The position numbers were made by a program, and so were the translations under genes. 27,721 nucleotides of DNA from an uncultured Lactobacillus sp. (GTDB lineage: Bacteria > Bacillota > Bacilli > Lactobacillales > Lactobacillaceae). Location: NCBI GenBank assembly GCA_946482425.1, contig CAMLRO010000012.1, forward strand, positions 1 through 27,721, read 5' to 3'. Under the pieces are notes generated by a model. That model saw nothing but the letters and a program-made list of their open reading frames with translations. It was not told where the DNA came from and searched no databases. Shown here piece by piece: positions 8,193 to 16,985 of the stretch; positions within the stretch are counted from its first letter, which is position 1; the number at the start of each line of letters is the position of its first letter.

Positions 8193-9008
8193 ATGAAAAA
8201 GAAATTTTGGCTGTTTCCTTTATTAGCATGTATTTTGATGTTAACCGGTTGTGGTAAAAGTCTTAGTGATCAATCTGTTTTAAATAATGCCAAACAAGCA
8301 AATACTATTGTTTGGGGTGTTAAAGGTGATGTTAAACTTTTTGGCTTAATTGACGTTAAGGATGGTCAGCAAAAGGGTTTTGATGTTGATATGGCAAAGC
8401 ATATTACAAAGCATATATTAGGACCTCAAGGAAAAGCTGAGTTTGTTACCACAACATCTCAATCCAGAATTCCGCTTTTAAAGAACGGAAATGTGGATGC
8501 CGTTATAGCCACGATGTCAATCACGCCCGAGCGTAAAAAGATTATATCTTTTTCAAAGTCATACTTTGATGCGGGTCAGTCACTTTTAGTTCCTAAAGAT
8601 TCTTCAATCAAGAGTACAAAGGATCTAAATGGTAAGACAGTTATCGGTGTTGTAGGCGCAAATTCAGTTCAAAACATTAAAAAGGTGGCTCCTAAAGCAA
8701 AAGTGATTGAATTGCAGGATTATGCCCAAGCAATGAATGCACTGAAGTCACATCAAGGAGATGCTCTAACTACTGATAACGGAATTTTATTTGGTTTAGC
8801 GGTGCAAAATCCGGGCTACGAAGTTCGTGGCGGTACCTTTACTGTTGAACCATACGGTGTTGCGGTTAATAAGGGACAAACCTCATTTACTGAAGCTGTA
8901 GACAAGGCAGTTCTTGAGATGCAGCATGATGGTGAATATAATCGCTTAATTAAAAAGTGGTTTGGCGATGTTCCAGGATTTAAGTATAAGGAGCTGTATC
9001 GCCGATGA
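8193..9008 (+). CDS. glnH: Glutamine/polar amino acid ABC transporter substrate-binding lipoprotein
   Basis: A 271-residue extracellular solute-binding protein anchored as a lipoprotein. It has a short basic N-terminus, a hydrophobic stretch and the lipobox L-T-G-C with Cys20. The mature part is a family 3 (PBPb-type) binding domain with G-F-D-V-D-M-A-K, an S-R-I-P-L-L stretch, the D-A-V-I-A-T-M-S-I-T-P-E-R motif and T-T-D-N near residue 195. It captures the amino acid and delivers it to the permeases. The start has AAGGAGG at 8181-8187. The stop overlaps the next start (ATGA) by four bases, so translation is coupled to the first permease. Confidence 0.93.
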   Translation: MKKKFWLFPLLACILMLTGCGKSLSDQSVLNNAKQANTIVWGVKGDVKLFGLIDVKDGQQKGFDVDMAKHITKHILGPQGKAEFVTTTSQSRIPLLKNGNVDAVIATMSITPERKKIISFSKSYFDAGQSLLVPKDSSIKSTKDLNGKTVIGVVGANSVQNIKKVAPKAKVIELQDYAQAMNALKSHQGDALTTDNGILFGLAVQNPGYEVRGGTFTVEPYGVAVNKGQTSFTEAVDKAVLEMQHDGEYNRLIKKWFGDVPGFKYKELYRR

Positions 9009-9643
9009 TTAATATTTTTTCAAAATTCAGCAGCCAGCTGTTTGTTGGCTTAGGCTGGACAGTACTATCTAGTGTAATTGCTCTATTTTTCAGTTTAATA
9101 ATTGGAACAATTTTTGCAATTATGGAAGTTCTTCCAAGTAAAGTAATGCGTGTAATTGGCCATGCTTATGTGGAAATTATGCGTAACATTCCTTTGCTTG
9201 TAATCACTATGTTTTTCTATCTAGTAATTCCGATGTATGTTGTCAAAATCAATGGGTTTACTGCAGGGACTATTGGCTTAACACTGTATACTTCTGCTTT
9301 TATTGCCGAGACAATTCGTTCAGGAATTCAGTCTGTTTCCGGCGGTCAAATGGAAGGTGCAAGATCAACTGGTATGACCTACTGGCAGGCAATGCGCTAT
9401 ATCATTTTGCCTCAAGCATTCAAGATAGTAATACCACCTTTAGGAAATCAGTTTGTTAACTTGGTCAAAAACTCTTCAGTTTTAGCCTTTGTGGCAGGAT
9501 TTGATTTAATGTACCAAGCTAATTCAATTGCGTCTACTACTTTTGACACTATTAACAGTTATTTAGTCGTAGGTGTTTTATATCTGATTGTTACTCTGCC
9601 TATTAGTTATTATATGCGGCACTTGGAAAAGAAATTAGGTTAA
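9005..9643 (+). CDS. glnP: Amino acid ABC transporter permease (first copy)
   Basis: A 212-residue inner-membrane permease of the HisM/GlnP family with about five hydrophobic segments. It carries an I-M-R-N-I-P-L-L element early. The cytoplasmic coupling loop G-Q-M-E-G-A-R-S-T-G-M (EAA-type, about residues 115-125) contacts the ATPase. It overlaps the end of the binding-protein gene by four bases. The next gene encodes a paralogue sharing the same loop, so the transporter is probably a heterodimer of two permeases, with GlnQ and GlnH. Confidence 0.92.
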   Translation: MINIFSKFSSQLFVGLGWTVLSSVIALFFSLIIGTIFAIMEVLPSKVMRVIGHAYVEIMRNIPLLVITMFFYLVIPMYVVKINGFTAGTIGLTLYTSAFIAETIRSGIQSVSGGQMEGARSTGMTYWQAMRYIILPQAFKIVIPPLGNQFVNLVKNSSVLAFVAGFDLMYQANSIASTTFDTINSYLVVGVLYLIVTLPISYYMRHLEKKLG

Positions 9644-9659
9644 AAGGAGGTACTAGAAA

Positions 9660-10313
9660 ATGCAAAATTGGGTTAACGCCTTTTCATGGCTTAATGTACG
9701 CTTTTTGTTGATGGGCCTCTGGGTAACTATTTACATCTCCGTAATTTCAGTCATTTTAAGTTTTATTATTGGTTCCATTTTAGGAATAATCAGATATTCT
9801 AAAATTAAATATGTTTCAGCAATTGTAGGTTTCGTTATTGATATTATTCGTAACATTCCTTTGCTGCTAATTATCTTCTTTACTTATTTTGGATTGCCAA
9901 ACTTTGGCTTAAGACCGGAAACTATACCGGCGGCGATTATTGCCATGACAGTATTTGAATCCTGCATGATTGCTGAAATTGTGCGTTCCGGTATTCAATC
10001 TGTTTCTATCGGTCAGATGGAAGGTGCAAGATCAACTGGCATGTCCTTTGTTCAGGCTTTATGGCATGTCGTTTTACCTCAGGCTTATAAAAACATGATT
10101 CCAACGATTATCAGTCAGTTTGTTTCTCTAATTAAGGACACCTCTTTGGCAACAATCATTGTTGTGCCGGAAATGATGCAACACGCACAAGTTATTTATG
10201 GTCAAAATGCAAATTATATTTTGCCGATGTTTGCTGCCTTAGCTGTATTGTACTTTGCAGTTTGTTTTACACTGTCAATTATTGGTAGTATGATTGGTAA
10301 ACATTTGTCATAA
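9660..10313 (+). CDS. glnP: Amino acid ABC transporter permease (second copy)
   Basis: A 217-residue permease paralogous to the preceding protein. Both contain R-N-I-P-L-L and the coupling loop G-Q-M-E-G-A-R-S-T-G-M, but elsewhere they differ clearly, so this is an old duplication and not an assembly repeat. The start follows AAAGGAGG at 9643-9650. It is the last gene of the operon, closed by a strong terminator at 10340-10373. Confidence 0.92.
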   Translation: MQNWVNAFSWLNVRFLLMGLWVTIYISVISVILSFIIGSILGIIRYSKIKYVSAIVGFVIDIIRNIPLLLIIFFTYFGLPNFGLRPETIPAAIIAMTVFESCMIAEIVRSGIQSVSIGQMEGARSTGMSFVQALWHVVLPQAYKNMIPTIISQFVSLIKDTSLATIIVVPEMMQHAQVIYGQNANYILPMFAALAVLYFAVCFTLSIIGSMIGKHLS

Positions 10314-10339
10314 AGTAAGATATTTATTAATAATTATTT

Positions 10340-10373
10340 AAAGCATTTCACGAGTTTGTGAAATGCTTTTTTT
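10340..10373 (+). terminator. Intrinsic terminator of the gln operon
   Basis: A 12-bp perfect stem AAAGCATTTCAC/GTGAAATGCTTT, a 6-base loop and a run of seven T's including the stem end. It separates the glutamine transporter from the Amadori block. Confidence 0.92.
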
Positions 10374-10396
10374 GCGTGCTTTGATATATAGGCAAT

Positions 10397-10408
10397 TGGT
10401 TTATACCA
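10397..10408. promoter_or_regulatory. HutC/NagR-like operator upstream of frlB
   Basis: TGGT-TTAT-ACCA, a dyad with perfect 4-base arms flanked by AAT and GTT. It has the shape of sites known for GntR/HutC regulators such as B. subtilis NagR/YvoA (TGGTNTAGACCA). It lies about 70 bases upstream of the -35 box at 10475. The HutC-type regulator encoded at 18772 is the natural candidate to bind it (inference). Confidence 0.45.
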
Positions 10409-10474
10409 GTTCACAAACTTTTTATCAGATTTTTACTAATTGATCATTTTTCTTAATTAATTTTAAGAAAACGC

Positions 10475-10508
10475 TTGACATATTAAAATCTAGCGATTAT
10501 CTTATAAT
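10475..10508 (+). promoter_or_regulatory. Promoter of the frl-opp operon
   Basis: A perfect TTGACA at 10475-10480. A 17-base spacer leads to TATCTT (10498-10503), and a perfect TATAAT lies at 10503-10508 with a long 22-base spacer. The -35 is convincing; which -10 is used is unclear. Immediately upstream and overlapping, AGAAAACGCTTGACA looks like a degraded catabolite-repression (cre) element. Confidence 0.55.
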
Positions 10509-10545
10509 ATAACATCATATAACAAGAATGATTGAGAGGTTAAAA

Positions 10546-11523
10546 ATGAAAAAAGAATATCAACAAGAAATTAAGAACGCCCTTGCCGCTACAGAGAAGC
10601 TCGATGGCATTAATCATGTTTACTTTGTAGCTTGTGGAGGATCTATGGCTTTTATGCAGCCAGCTGAATATATTTTCAATCGCGAATGCGATATCCCTGC
10701 TACAATTTTACCTGCACGAGAATTCACAACTCGTAATCCTCATGATTTAGGCAAACATAGTTTAGTAGTTTCTTGTTCTCATTCAGGTACTACACCAGAA
10801 ACAAATGAGGCAGTTAATTTTGCCAAAGGTAAAGGGGCTTTAACAGTCGGCATTACCTACACGGCAGGTTCTGACTTAGAAAAGAACTCAGATTTCACTT
10901 TGCATTATAGCTGGGGCAAAGGAACAGATGCTTCTGATTTAAATAATGGGGTTTTATATGGTTTCTTGTTTAGCCTATTGAAGTCTGTAACTGGTGATAA
11001 TAAATATGAAAAAGGCTTGCAGGCTTTGGCTAGTTTAGAAACTATGGCTGATAGGGTGAGAAAGCAATTTGGCGAAACTGCTAAGAAATGGACTAGTGAA
11101 TTAAAACGTGAAAAATTAATTTATGCTGTAGGCTCAGGTATTAATACTGGAGAAACATATTCATTCTCAGCATGCTGGCTTCAAGAAATGCAATGGATTC
11201 ATAGTGGTTACATCAATTCTGCCGAGTATTTCCATGGTCCATTCGAAGTAACAGATTTTGATGTGCCATTTATCATTTGCAAAGGATTAGGCGTAACTAG
11301 AAAAATGGATCAGCGCGTAATTGACTTTGCCAAAAAGCACAGTCAAAAAGTTTATGTAATTGACGATGCTGACTTTGATATGCATGAAGTAGACGACGAC
11401 TTTAAAGAATACTATTCTCAGATTCTTTCAGGAGTAGCTTTCCGTCAATTAGCCGAAGGATTTGCTTATGAAAGAGGACACTCATTAGATGTTCGTCGTT
11501 ATATGGGACATCTCGATTATTAA
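10546..11523 (+). CDS. frlB: Amadori-product 6-phosphate deglycase (FrlB/FraB family, SIS domain)
   Basis: A 325-residue protein with tandem sugar-isomerase (SIS) domains. It would split a 6-phosphorylated fructosyl-amine, for example fructoselysine 6-phosphate, to glucose 6-phosphate plus the free amine. Seen: FVACGGSMAF near residue 30, SCSHSGTTPETNEA in the first sugar-phosphate loop, and AEYFHGPFE in the second domain. Counted from the ATG at 10546, Glu214 and His230 fall exactly where the catalytic pair of Salmonella FraB is described. ATG 10546 is preferred over ATG 10528 because GAGAGG ends 6 bases before it. It is followed after 14 bases by a PfkB kinase, the partner these deglycases always need. 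The exact amine (lysine, asparagine, peptide) cannot be read; a glucosamine-type isomerase is the less likely alternative. Confidence 0.82.
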   Translation: MKKEYQQEIKNALAATEKLDGINHVYFVACGGSMAFMQPAEYIFNRECDIPATILPAREFTTRNPHDLGKHSLVVSCSHSGTTPETNEAVNFAKGKGALTVGITYTAGSDLEKNSDFTLHYSWGKGTDASDLNNGVLYGFLFSLLKSVTGDNKYEKGLQALASLETMADRVRKQFGETAKKWTSELKREKLIYAVGSGINTGETYSFSACWLQEMQWIHSGYINSAEYFHGPFEVTDFDVPFIICKGLGVTRKMDQRVIDFAKKHSQKVYVIDDADFDMHEVDDDFKEYYSQILSGVAFRQLAEGFAYERGHSLDVRRYMGHLDY

Positions 11524-11537
11524 AAAGGCTGCAAATC

Positions 11538-12353
11538 ATGAAAATAATTGCAGTTGGTGACAATGTGGCTGACACATACATCAAGCAAAAGGTATTTTTT
11601 CCAGGCGGAAATTGTGTCAATGTAGCAGTCGACGCCAAAAAGGCAGGAGCTGATGTATCAGCTTACCTAGGAATGTTTGGGGATGACGATCGCGCACAGC
11701 ATATCAAGCAATCTTTAACTGAAGAAAAAGTGGAACTTATTAACTGTCGTAAGGTCTATGCACCTACAGCTCAGCCTCGGGTTATTCTCACAGATGATGG
11801 TGATAGAACTTTTGCCCCTGGTCCTAAAAATTCAGTAATGCATTTATTATCTTTAAGGCTTACACCAACAGACTTTGCTGAAATAAAAAAATTTGATGTA
11901 GCTCACGTTGGAATTGATTCAGGAATTGAAAATTATCTTGATGAACTGCATCATATTGCCAAAGTATCATTTGATTTTTCAGATTCTCGCAATGAAAGTT
12001 ATTTTAAACGTGTTTTACCTTTTGTAGATTACGCTTTCTTTTCTGGTTCGGAGATGTCTGATGAACAGGTAGAAGGTTTTGCCAAAAAATATCTCACTTT
12101 AGGACCAGAAGTCATTGTTATAACACGCGGTGCCAAGCCAGCTTTCTTGTTGACATCGCAAGAGTCCCTTTATCAAGAACCACAAACTGTGAAGATTGTC
12201 GACACGATGGGAGCAGGTGACAGCTTTATTGCCGGCTTTCTAGTTTCTTATTTAAATCAAAACAATCTGCAAGAAGCTGCTTTAGCTGCTAGTAAAAATG
12301 CTGCAGCTACTTGCCAACTATCTGGTGGCTTTGGTCATCAGAAATCTTTTTAG
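11538..12353 (+). CDS. frlD: Fructosamine-type kinase (PfkB family, FrlD-like)
   Basis: A 271-residue ribokinase/PfkB-family kinase expected to phosphorylate the sugar carbon 6 of an imported Amadori compound, making the substrate of the deglycase encoded just upstream. The sugar-binding motif PGGNCVNVA is at residues 22-30. The ATP-site motif D-T-M-G-A-G-D-S is at 222-229, with Asp228 as catalytic base. The length matches short FrlD kinases (about 260-275). The gap to frlB is 14 bases, and the lipoprotein start follows 15 bases after its stop, so all belong to one transcript. Other PfkB substrates are possible on sequence alone; the neighbouring deglycase is what decides the call. Confidence 0.82.
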   Translation: MKIIAVGDNVADTYIKQKVFFPGGNCVNVAVDAKKAGADVSAYLGMFGDDDRAQHIKQSLTEEKVELINCRKVYAPTAQPRVILTDDGDRTFAPGPKNSVMHLLSLRLTPTDFAEIKKFDVAHVGIDSGIENYLDELHHIAKVSFDFSDSRNESYFKRVLPFVDYAFFSGSEMSDEQVEGFAKKYLTLGPEVIVITRGAKPAFLLTSQESLYQEPQTVKIVDTMGAGDSFIAGFLVSYLNQNNLQEAALAASKNAAATCQLSGGFGHQKSF

Positions 12354-12368
12354 AAAAGAGTGATAATT

Positions 12369-13988
12369 ATGAAAAAATGTGCATTGTTTGCTACTGCAAT
12401 TGCATGTGTAGGTTTGCTAATAACAGGATGCCAGAAAAATTCTAGTTCTGGTACTAAAAATCAAGATAAAATCACTGTTGTCCAAAATGCCACGGTTGAC
12501 TCTCTTGACCCAATTTTAGCGTATCAAAACACTTCCTCAACTGTCGTAGCTAATACAACAGAAGGGCTTTATACTATTGACGCCCACGATAAGCCCCAAT
12601 TGGCATTGGCTTCTAAAGTTAAAACGAGTAATCATGGATTAACCAAGACATATACAATTCGTGAGAATGCTAAATGGTCAAATGGTGATCCAGTAACTGC
12701 TAATGATTTTGTTTTTGCCTGGCGACGGTTATCAGATCCTAAGATTGCCTCAGCCTTTAACTTCCAGCCAGGTGCGGCCGGAATTAAAAATGCCAATGAC
12801 ATTGTTGCTGGCAAGAAGCCGGTTAAGTCATTAGGTGTTAAAGCTGCAGGCCCTAAAACTCTAGTAGTGCAACTTGATCATGTTGTACCTTACATGAACA
12901 AATTGCTGGCATTTAGTGATTTTGCCCCTGTTAATCAAAAATATTTTGAAAAAGCAGGAAAGAAATTTGCACAAGATTCTAATCACTTAATTTATTCTGG
13001 ACCTTATCAAATTAAGGGCTGGAAATTAGGTGACAATACCATCCAGTTGGTTAAAAACCCGAAATATTGGGATGCCAAAAATGTCAAAATTAAGAATGTT
13101 AAGCTTGATATTATTACCGATCCAGAAAAAGCCGCAATTGCCTTCGAAAACGGCAGTGCAGACTATGTTCACTTAAGCGGTCAGCTTGTTTCTAAGTATC
13201 GTAAAGATAAAAACTTTGTCAATGATGTTGGTAATTTTACCCAGTACATCATGTTTAATCTGAAAAAGCCGGGGCTAGATAACGCTGATTTGCGTAAGGC
13301 AATTTCTTGCAGTATTAATCGTAAAGAAATAACAACTCACATCCTAAAAGATGGTTCAATTCCTTCTCATTCTATGGTTATGAAAGATTTGGTTAAGAAT
13401 CCGACAACAGGCAAAGATTTTGCAGATGAATCAACTACTAATCTTTACGAGTATTCACCAGCCCAAGCTAAAAAATATTGGAATAAGGCCAAAAAAGCAA
13501 CTAATCTAAGGTCATTTACCTTACTTTATGATGACAGTGATCCTTCATATGCTAACGTAGCTGCTTATATCAAGGCACAAGTTGAAAAACATCTTCCTGG
13601 CATGAAAGTGACACTGCAACAAGTAGCAAAGAAGACCAGAACTGATAAGATGTCAAAAGCTACTTATGACGCTACTTTAACTCGTTGGGGACCAGATTAT
13701 GCAGATCCAACAGCGATCTTGAGTATGTATCAATCTAAGAACGACAGTAATTACGGTCGCTGGGCAAATTCAGAATTTGATAAGTTAATGGCTCAATCTG
13801 ATCAAACAACTGATCAAGCTAAGAGATACAAATTGCTTCTTAAGGCAAATAATATCCTGATTGACAGTGCCTCTTGCCCACCGCTATATCAAATTGGCGC
13901 ACCAGTTTTGGAAAGATCTAATATTAAAGATTTACCGATGCATATTGCAGGTGTACCATTCTTCTTCAAATATGCTTCAATTAAATAA
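12369..13988 (+). CDS. oppA: Oligopeptide ABC transporter substrate-binding lipoprotein (OppA-like)
   Basis: A 539-residue family 5 solute-binding protein, the size of OppA. The signal peptide ends in the lipobox I-T-G-C with Cys21 as the lipidated residue. The mature protein shows typical OppA elements: D-S-L-D-P-I-L, the R-E-N-A-K-W-S-N-G-D-P-V-T-A-N-D-F-V region, and a C-terminal R-W-G-P-D-Y-A-D-P motif. ATG 12369 was chosen over GTG 12360, because AAAAGAG (12354-12360) then lies about 8 bases upstream and a normal signal peptide results. It is downstream of the kinase and upstream of all other Opp parts. This suggests it binds glycated peptides or Amadori amino acids, although binding sites of this family do not reveal their ligands by eye. 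Confidence 0.9.
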   Translation: MKKCALFATAIACVGLLITGCQKNSSSGTKNQDKITVVQNATVDSLDPILAYQNTSSTVVANTTEGLYTIDAHDKPQLALASKVKTSNHGLTKTYTIRENAKWSNGDPVTANDFVFAWRRLSDPKIASAFNFQPGAAGIKNANDIVAGKKPVKSLGVKAAGPKTLVVQLDHVVPYMNKLLAFSDFAPVNQKYFEKAGKKFAQDSNHLIYSGPYQIKGWKLGDNTIQLVKNPKYWDAKNVKIKNVKLDIITDPEKAAIAFENGSADYVHLSGQLVSKYRKDKNFVNDVGNFTQYIMFNLKKPGLDNADLRKAISCSINRKEITTHILKDGSIPSHSMVMKDLVKNPTTGKDFADESTTNLYEYSPAQAKKYWNKAKKATNLRSFTLLYDDSDPSYANVAAYIKAQVEKHLPGMKVTLQQVAKKTRTDKMSKATYDATLTRWGPDYADPTAILSMYQSKNDSNYGRWANSEFDKLMAQSDQTTDQAKRYKLLLKANNILIDSASCPPLYQIGAPVLERSNIKDLPMHIAGVPFFFKYASIK

Positions 13989-14006
13989 TTTCACTATAAG
14001 TATTAA

Positions 14007-14036
14007 CGGGGCTGGGATACAATCTCAGCTCTGTTT
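14007..14036 (+). terminator. Hairpin between oppA and oppB (partial terminator or mRNA stabiliser)
   Basis: An 11-bp stem CGGGGCTGGGA/TCTCAGCTCTG with three G-U pairs, a 5-base loop (TACAA) and only three T's after it. It sits in the 77-base gap, the longest inside the transporter genes. Such hairpins commonly raise binding-protein mRNA over permease mRNA; that role is inferred here. Confidence 0.55.
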
Positions 14037-14065
14037 GCTTATAGAAGAAGATAGGAGGGAAAAAC

Positions 14066-14998
14066 TTGAAAAAGTATGTCTTGAAAAGAATCTTAATTGC
14101 AGTGATTACATTATTTTTGATTACTTTGATTCTTTTTATTATGGAAAAGGCAATGCCTGGTTCGCCATTTAATGATGAAAAAATGTCACATGCTCAAGTA
14201 GCGGCACTTTATCATAAATATGGTTTGGATGGTCCAGTGCCATTACAATTTTTTAATTACTTGAAAAATATGTTGTCTGGCGATTTTGGTGTTTCGTACA
14301 CAGTTCAGGTTAATACACCGGTTACTACAATGATTTTGCAACATTTTATTATTTCACTCCAGATAGGTTTACAGGCTACTGTACTAGGCTCGGTTTTAGG
14401 CTTTCTGATGGGAATTTTGGCAGCGATCAAAAGAGGTACAATTTGGGATAACTTAATGACTGGCATCTCTGTTTTAGGAATAAGTCTTCCTAACTTTGTG
14501 GTAGCTCTGATTGTTTCAATCATATTTTCTTACAAGTTGATGGTCTTCCCAGGTACATACCAACCTAGTCAGCCATTTGTTTCCAGCATTCTGCCAACGA
14601 TAGCACTGAGTACTTTTACTATGGCAAGTATTGAAAGGTATGTCAGAAACGACATGATTGATATTATGAATTCCGATTATTATCGTTTAGCGGATTCAAA
14701 GGGTATTAAGAAGTTCCAATTGATCGGACATCATGTTATCAGAAACACTTTAATTTCGGTTATTACGGTTTTAGCACCACTAATGATTGACCTACTTGCT
14801 GGAAGTATGGTAATTGAAAAAGCTTTTGCTATTCCAGGCCTAGGTACTTTGTATATTAGTGCTATTCAGGCTAATGATTATAATGTTGTTTTAGGCATAA
14901 CCTTCTTTTATGCAGTGCTTTTTATCAGCATTATGCTAATTGTTGATATTCTCTATGGATTGATAGATCCACGTATTAGACTAGATGAGAGCAAGTAA
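14066..14998 (+). CDS. oppB: Oligopeptide ABC transporter permease OppB
   Basis: A 310-residue membrane permease of the DppB/OppB type. It has an N-terminal transmembrane helix (about 9-27), the extracytoplasmic loop with Y-G-L-D-G-P, D-F-G-V-S-Y, then five further hydrophobic segments. The coupling loop near residue 210 (D-Y-Y-R-L-A-D-S-K-G-I) contacts the ATPases. The start is a TTG at 14066, supported by AGGAGGG at 14053-14059 and the typical N-terminus MKKYVLKRI. It forms the import channel with OppC, whose gene starts two bases after its stop. Confidence 0.93.
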   Translation: MKKYVLKRILIAVITLFLITLILFIMEKAMPGSPFNDEKMSHAQVAALYHKYGLDGPVPLQFFNYLKNMLSGDFGVSYTVQVNTPVTTMILQHFIISLQIGLQATVLGSVLGFLMGILAAIKRGTIWDNLMTGISVLGISLPNFVVALIVSIIFSYKLMVFPGTYQPSQPFVSSILPTIALSTFTMASIERYVRNDMIDIMNSDYYRLADSKGIKKFQLIGHHVIRNTLISVITVLAPLMIDLLAGSMVIEKAFAIPGLGTLYISAIQANDYNVVLGITFFYAVLFISIMLIVDILYGLIDPRIRLDESK

Positions 14999-15000
14999 TT

Positions 15001-15909
15001 ATGACTAATATAGAAAATAATGATTTTGAATTTGCCCATAAATCGGAAACAGTTGACCATTATTCTGGTAAATCTTATTCATATGGGCAGTTGGTTTGGC
15101 ATCGCTTTTTGAAAAATAAAGGTGCAGTGTTTAGCGCAGTTGTTTTAATTATTATTGCTTTAATAGCTATTCTGGCACCTCACCTTAGTCAATACTCACC
15201 CACTACGCCGTATCCTAACCAGTCTAATTTAGCTCCTGGTGTTAATGGTCATTGGTTTGGAACGGATAACTTAGGCAGAGACATTTTTGTAAGAGTTGCG
15301 GCTGGTACTTCAGTTTCACTAAGGGTTGCACTAGTGGCTATGGCAATTGATCTGGTTATTGGTACTAGTTATGGCCTGATTTCAGGATATTTTGGTGGCA
15401 AAATCGATTTATTCATGCAAAGAATAACAGAAATTCTCAGTACTATTCCTATGATCATTATTGTTACATTGCTGGTTCTGGTTATGAAACCAGGTCTAGT
15501 AAGCATAATTACGGCCATGATGATTGTCGGCTGGATTAATATGAGTAGAATAGTTCGCGCACAGGTGTTGGAACTGAAAACCAGCGAGTATGTTTTATCA
15601 GCAAAGACAATGGGAGAATCTGATATTAAAATTATTTTCTCTCAAATTTTACCCAATACATTAGGACAAATAATTACCACATTTATGTTATCTATTCCAA
15701 ACGCAATTTTTTTGGAAGCATTCTTGGCCTTTATCGGTTTAGGTGTTCCGGCACCATTAGCATCGTTAGGAACGATGATTAATGATGGTTATACCCAGGC
15801 TATCGTTTACCCATACATGGTCATTTTCCCCGTTTTGTTTTTAGCACTAATTATGCTGAGCTTTAATATTATTGCGGATGGCTTACGGGATGCTATTGAA
15901 GGAAGTTAG
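15001..15909 (+). CDS. oppC: Oligopeptide ABC transporter permease OppC
   Basis: A 302-residue DppC/OppC-type permease. An N-terminal cytoplasmic segment (about 1-40) precedes the first membrane helix. Next come H-W-F-G-T-D-N-L-G-R-D-I-F, the element typical of the family, then five hydrophobic segments with the coupling loop Y-V-L-S-A-K-T-M-G near residue 200. The ATG lies two bases after the oppB stop, and OppD starts 8 bases after its own stop, so translation is probably coupled. Partner of OppB in the membrane channel. Confidence 0.94.
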   Translation: MTNIENNDFEFAHKSETVDHYSGKSYSYGQLVWHRFLKNKGAVFSAVVLIIIALIAILAPHLSQYSPTTPYPNQSNLAPGVNGHWFGTDNLGRDIFVRVAAGTSVSLRVALVAMAIDLVIGTSYGLISGYFGGKIDLFMQRITEILSTIPMIIIVTLLVLVMKPGLVSIITAMMIVGWINMSRIVRAQVLELKTSEYVLSAKTMGESDIKIIFSQILPNTLGQIITTFMLSIPNAIFLEAFLAFIGLGVPAPLASLGTMINDGYTQAIVYPYMVIFPVLFLALIMLSFNIIADGLRDAIEGS

Positions 15910-15917
15910 GTAAGATT

Positions 15918-16982
15918 ATGACTGAAACAGTTTTAGAAATAAAAAATTTACAAGTAGCCTATCATACCGATCATGGAGAAGTGCAAGCTGTCAGAGGGAT
16001 AAGTTATCAGGTAAAAAAGGGTGAAACAGTTGCCTTGGTTGGTGAATCCGGTTGTGGTAAGTCGGCCAGTGTCAAACCAATCATGGGCGAAAAAGAGGCC
16101 AATCAAATAATTAAAGCCGGTGAGATCAATTTCACTTATCAGACTGAAAATGGTCCGCAAACTGTGGACTTATTAAAAATTAGTCCTAAGATTATGCAAA
16201 ACCGCATTAAAGGCAAGGAAATAGCAATGGTTTTTCAAGACCCGATGACCTCTCTTGATCCCACCATGAAAATTAACAAACAAATTGCTGAGGCAGTTAA
16301 GTCTTCTCATCCTGAGATGAATAAGGATCAAATCAATGAACGAGTGCTTAGTTTAATTGAAACCGTTGGCATTCAAAACATGCAGGTTGTTCAAAACCAG
16401 TACCCACACCAGCTTTCTGGGGGCATGAGACAAAGAATTGTTATTGCCATAGCCTTGGCTGGAAATCCTAGTTTACTGATCTGTGACGAGCCAACAACGG
16501 GATTGGATGTTACTATTCAGGCAAAAATTTTGAACCTGATTAAAGATATTCAGAAAAGAAGGAAATTATCTGTCATTTTTATCACTCATAATCTGGGAGT
16601 AGTTGCCAATATTGCAACCTATGTGAACGTCATGTACGCTGGAAAAATAGTTGAGACGGGAACAAGCCAAGATATCTTTTTTGAACCTCGCCACCCATAT
16701 ACCTGGGGTTTGCTTGAATCAGTACCTGATATTAATGAAAAAGTTGACGAACTGCCAACAATTGCAGGCACGATTCCAGATTTAACACAACCAATTGTTG
16801 GTGATGCTTTTGCTCCAAGAAATAAGTACGCCCTAAACATTGACTTTAAAAAGCAACCGCCAATGTTTAAAATTAACGACCACCATTACGCTGCAACTTG
16901 GCTCTTAGATAAGAGGGCTCCTAAGGTATCAATTCCACCAGTTTTACAAAAAAGAATTTTAAAAATGAAGGGAGCATCATAA
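15918..16982 (+). CDS. oppD: Oligopeptide ABC transporter ATPase OppD
   Basis: A 354-residue ABC ATPase. Walker A GESGCGKS is at 42-49, the Q-loop is M-V-F-Q-D-P-M-T-S-L-D-P, the signature L-S-G-G-M-R-Q starts at 166, and Walker B has Asp190-Glu191 (CDEPTTGLD). The C-terminal oligopeptide/dipeptide extension contains H-P-Y-T-W-G-L-L. It works with OppF as the ATPase pair of the importer. The length is normal and the motifs are intact. It lies in the contiguous oppABCDF order behind the Amadori enzymes. Confidence 0.94.
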   Translation: MTETVLEIKNLQVAYHTDHGEVQAVRGISYQVKKGETVALVGESGCGKSASVKPIMGEKEANQIIKAGEINFTYQTENGPQTVDLLKISPKIMQNRIKGKEIAMVFQDPMTSLDPTMKINKQIAEAVKSSHPEMNKDQINERVLSLIETVGIQNMQVVQNQYPHQLSGGMRQRIVIAIALAGNPSLLICDEPTTGLDVTIQAKILNLIKDIQKRRKLSVIFITHNLGVVANIATYVNVMYAGKIVETGTSQDIFFEPRHPYTWGLLESVPDINEKVDELPTIAGTIPDLTQPIVGDAFAPRNKYALNIDFKKQPPMFKINDHHYAATWLLDKRAPKVSIPPVLQKRILKMKGAS

Positions 16983-16985
16983 GCG

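Noticed and set aside
9005..10313. The two permease genes as an assembly duplication
   Set aside because: They share only conserved family motifs and differ in most positions and in length; normal paralogous permeases.
10465..10480. Catabolite-repression (cre) site overlapping the frl -35 box
   Set aside because: Only the left half and centre (AGAAAACGCTT) fit; the right half needs a one-base shift. Mentioned with the promoter but not called as a site.
13861..14172. A 103-codon plus-strand frame spanning the oppA-oppB gap
   Set aside because: It overlaps the end of oppA and the start of oppB in another frame and includes the hairpin; the oppB TTG with AGGAGGG explains the ribosome site.
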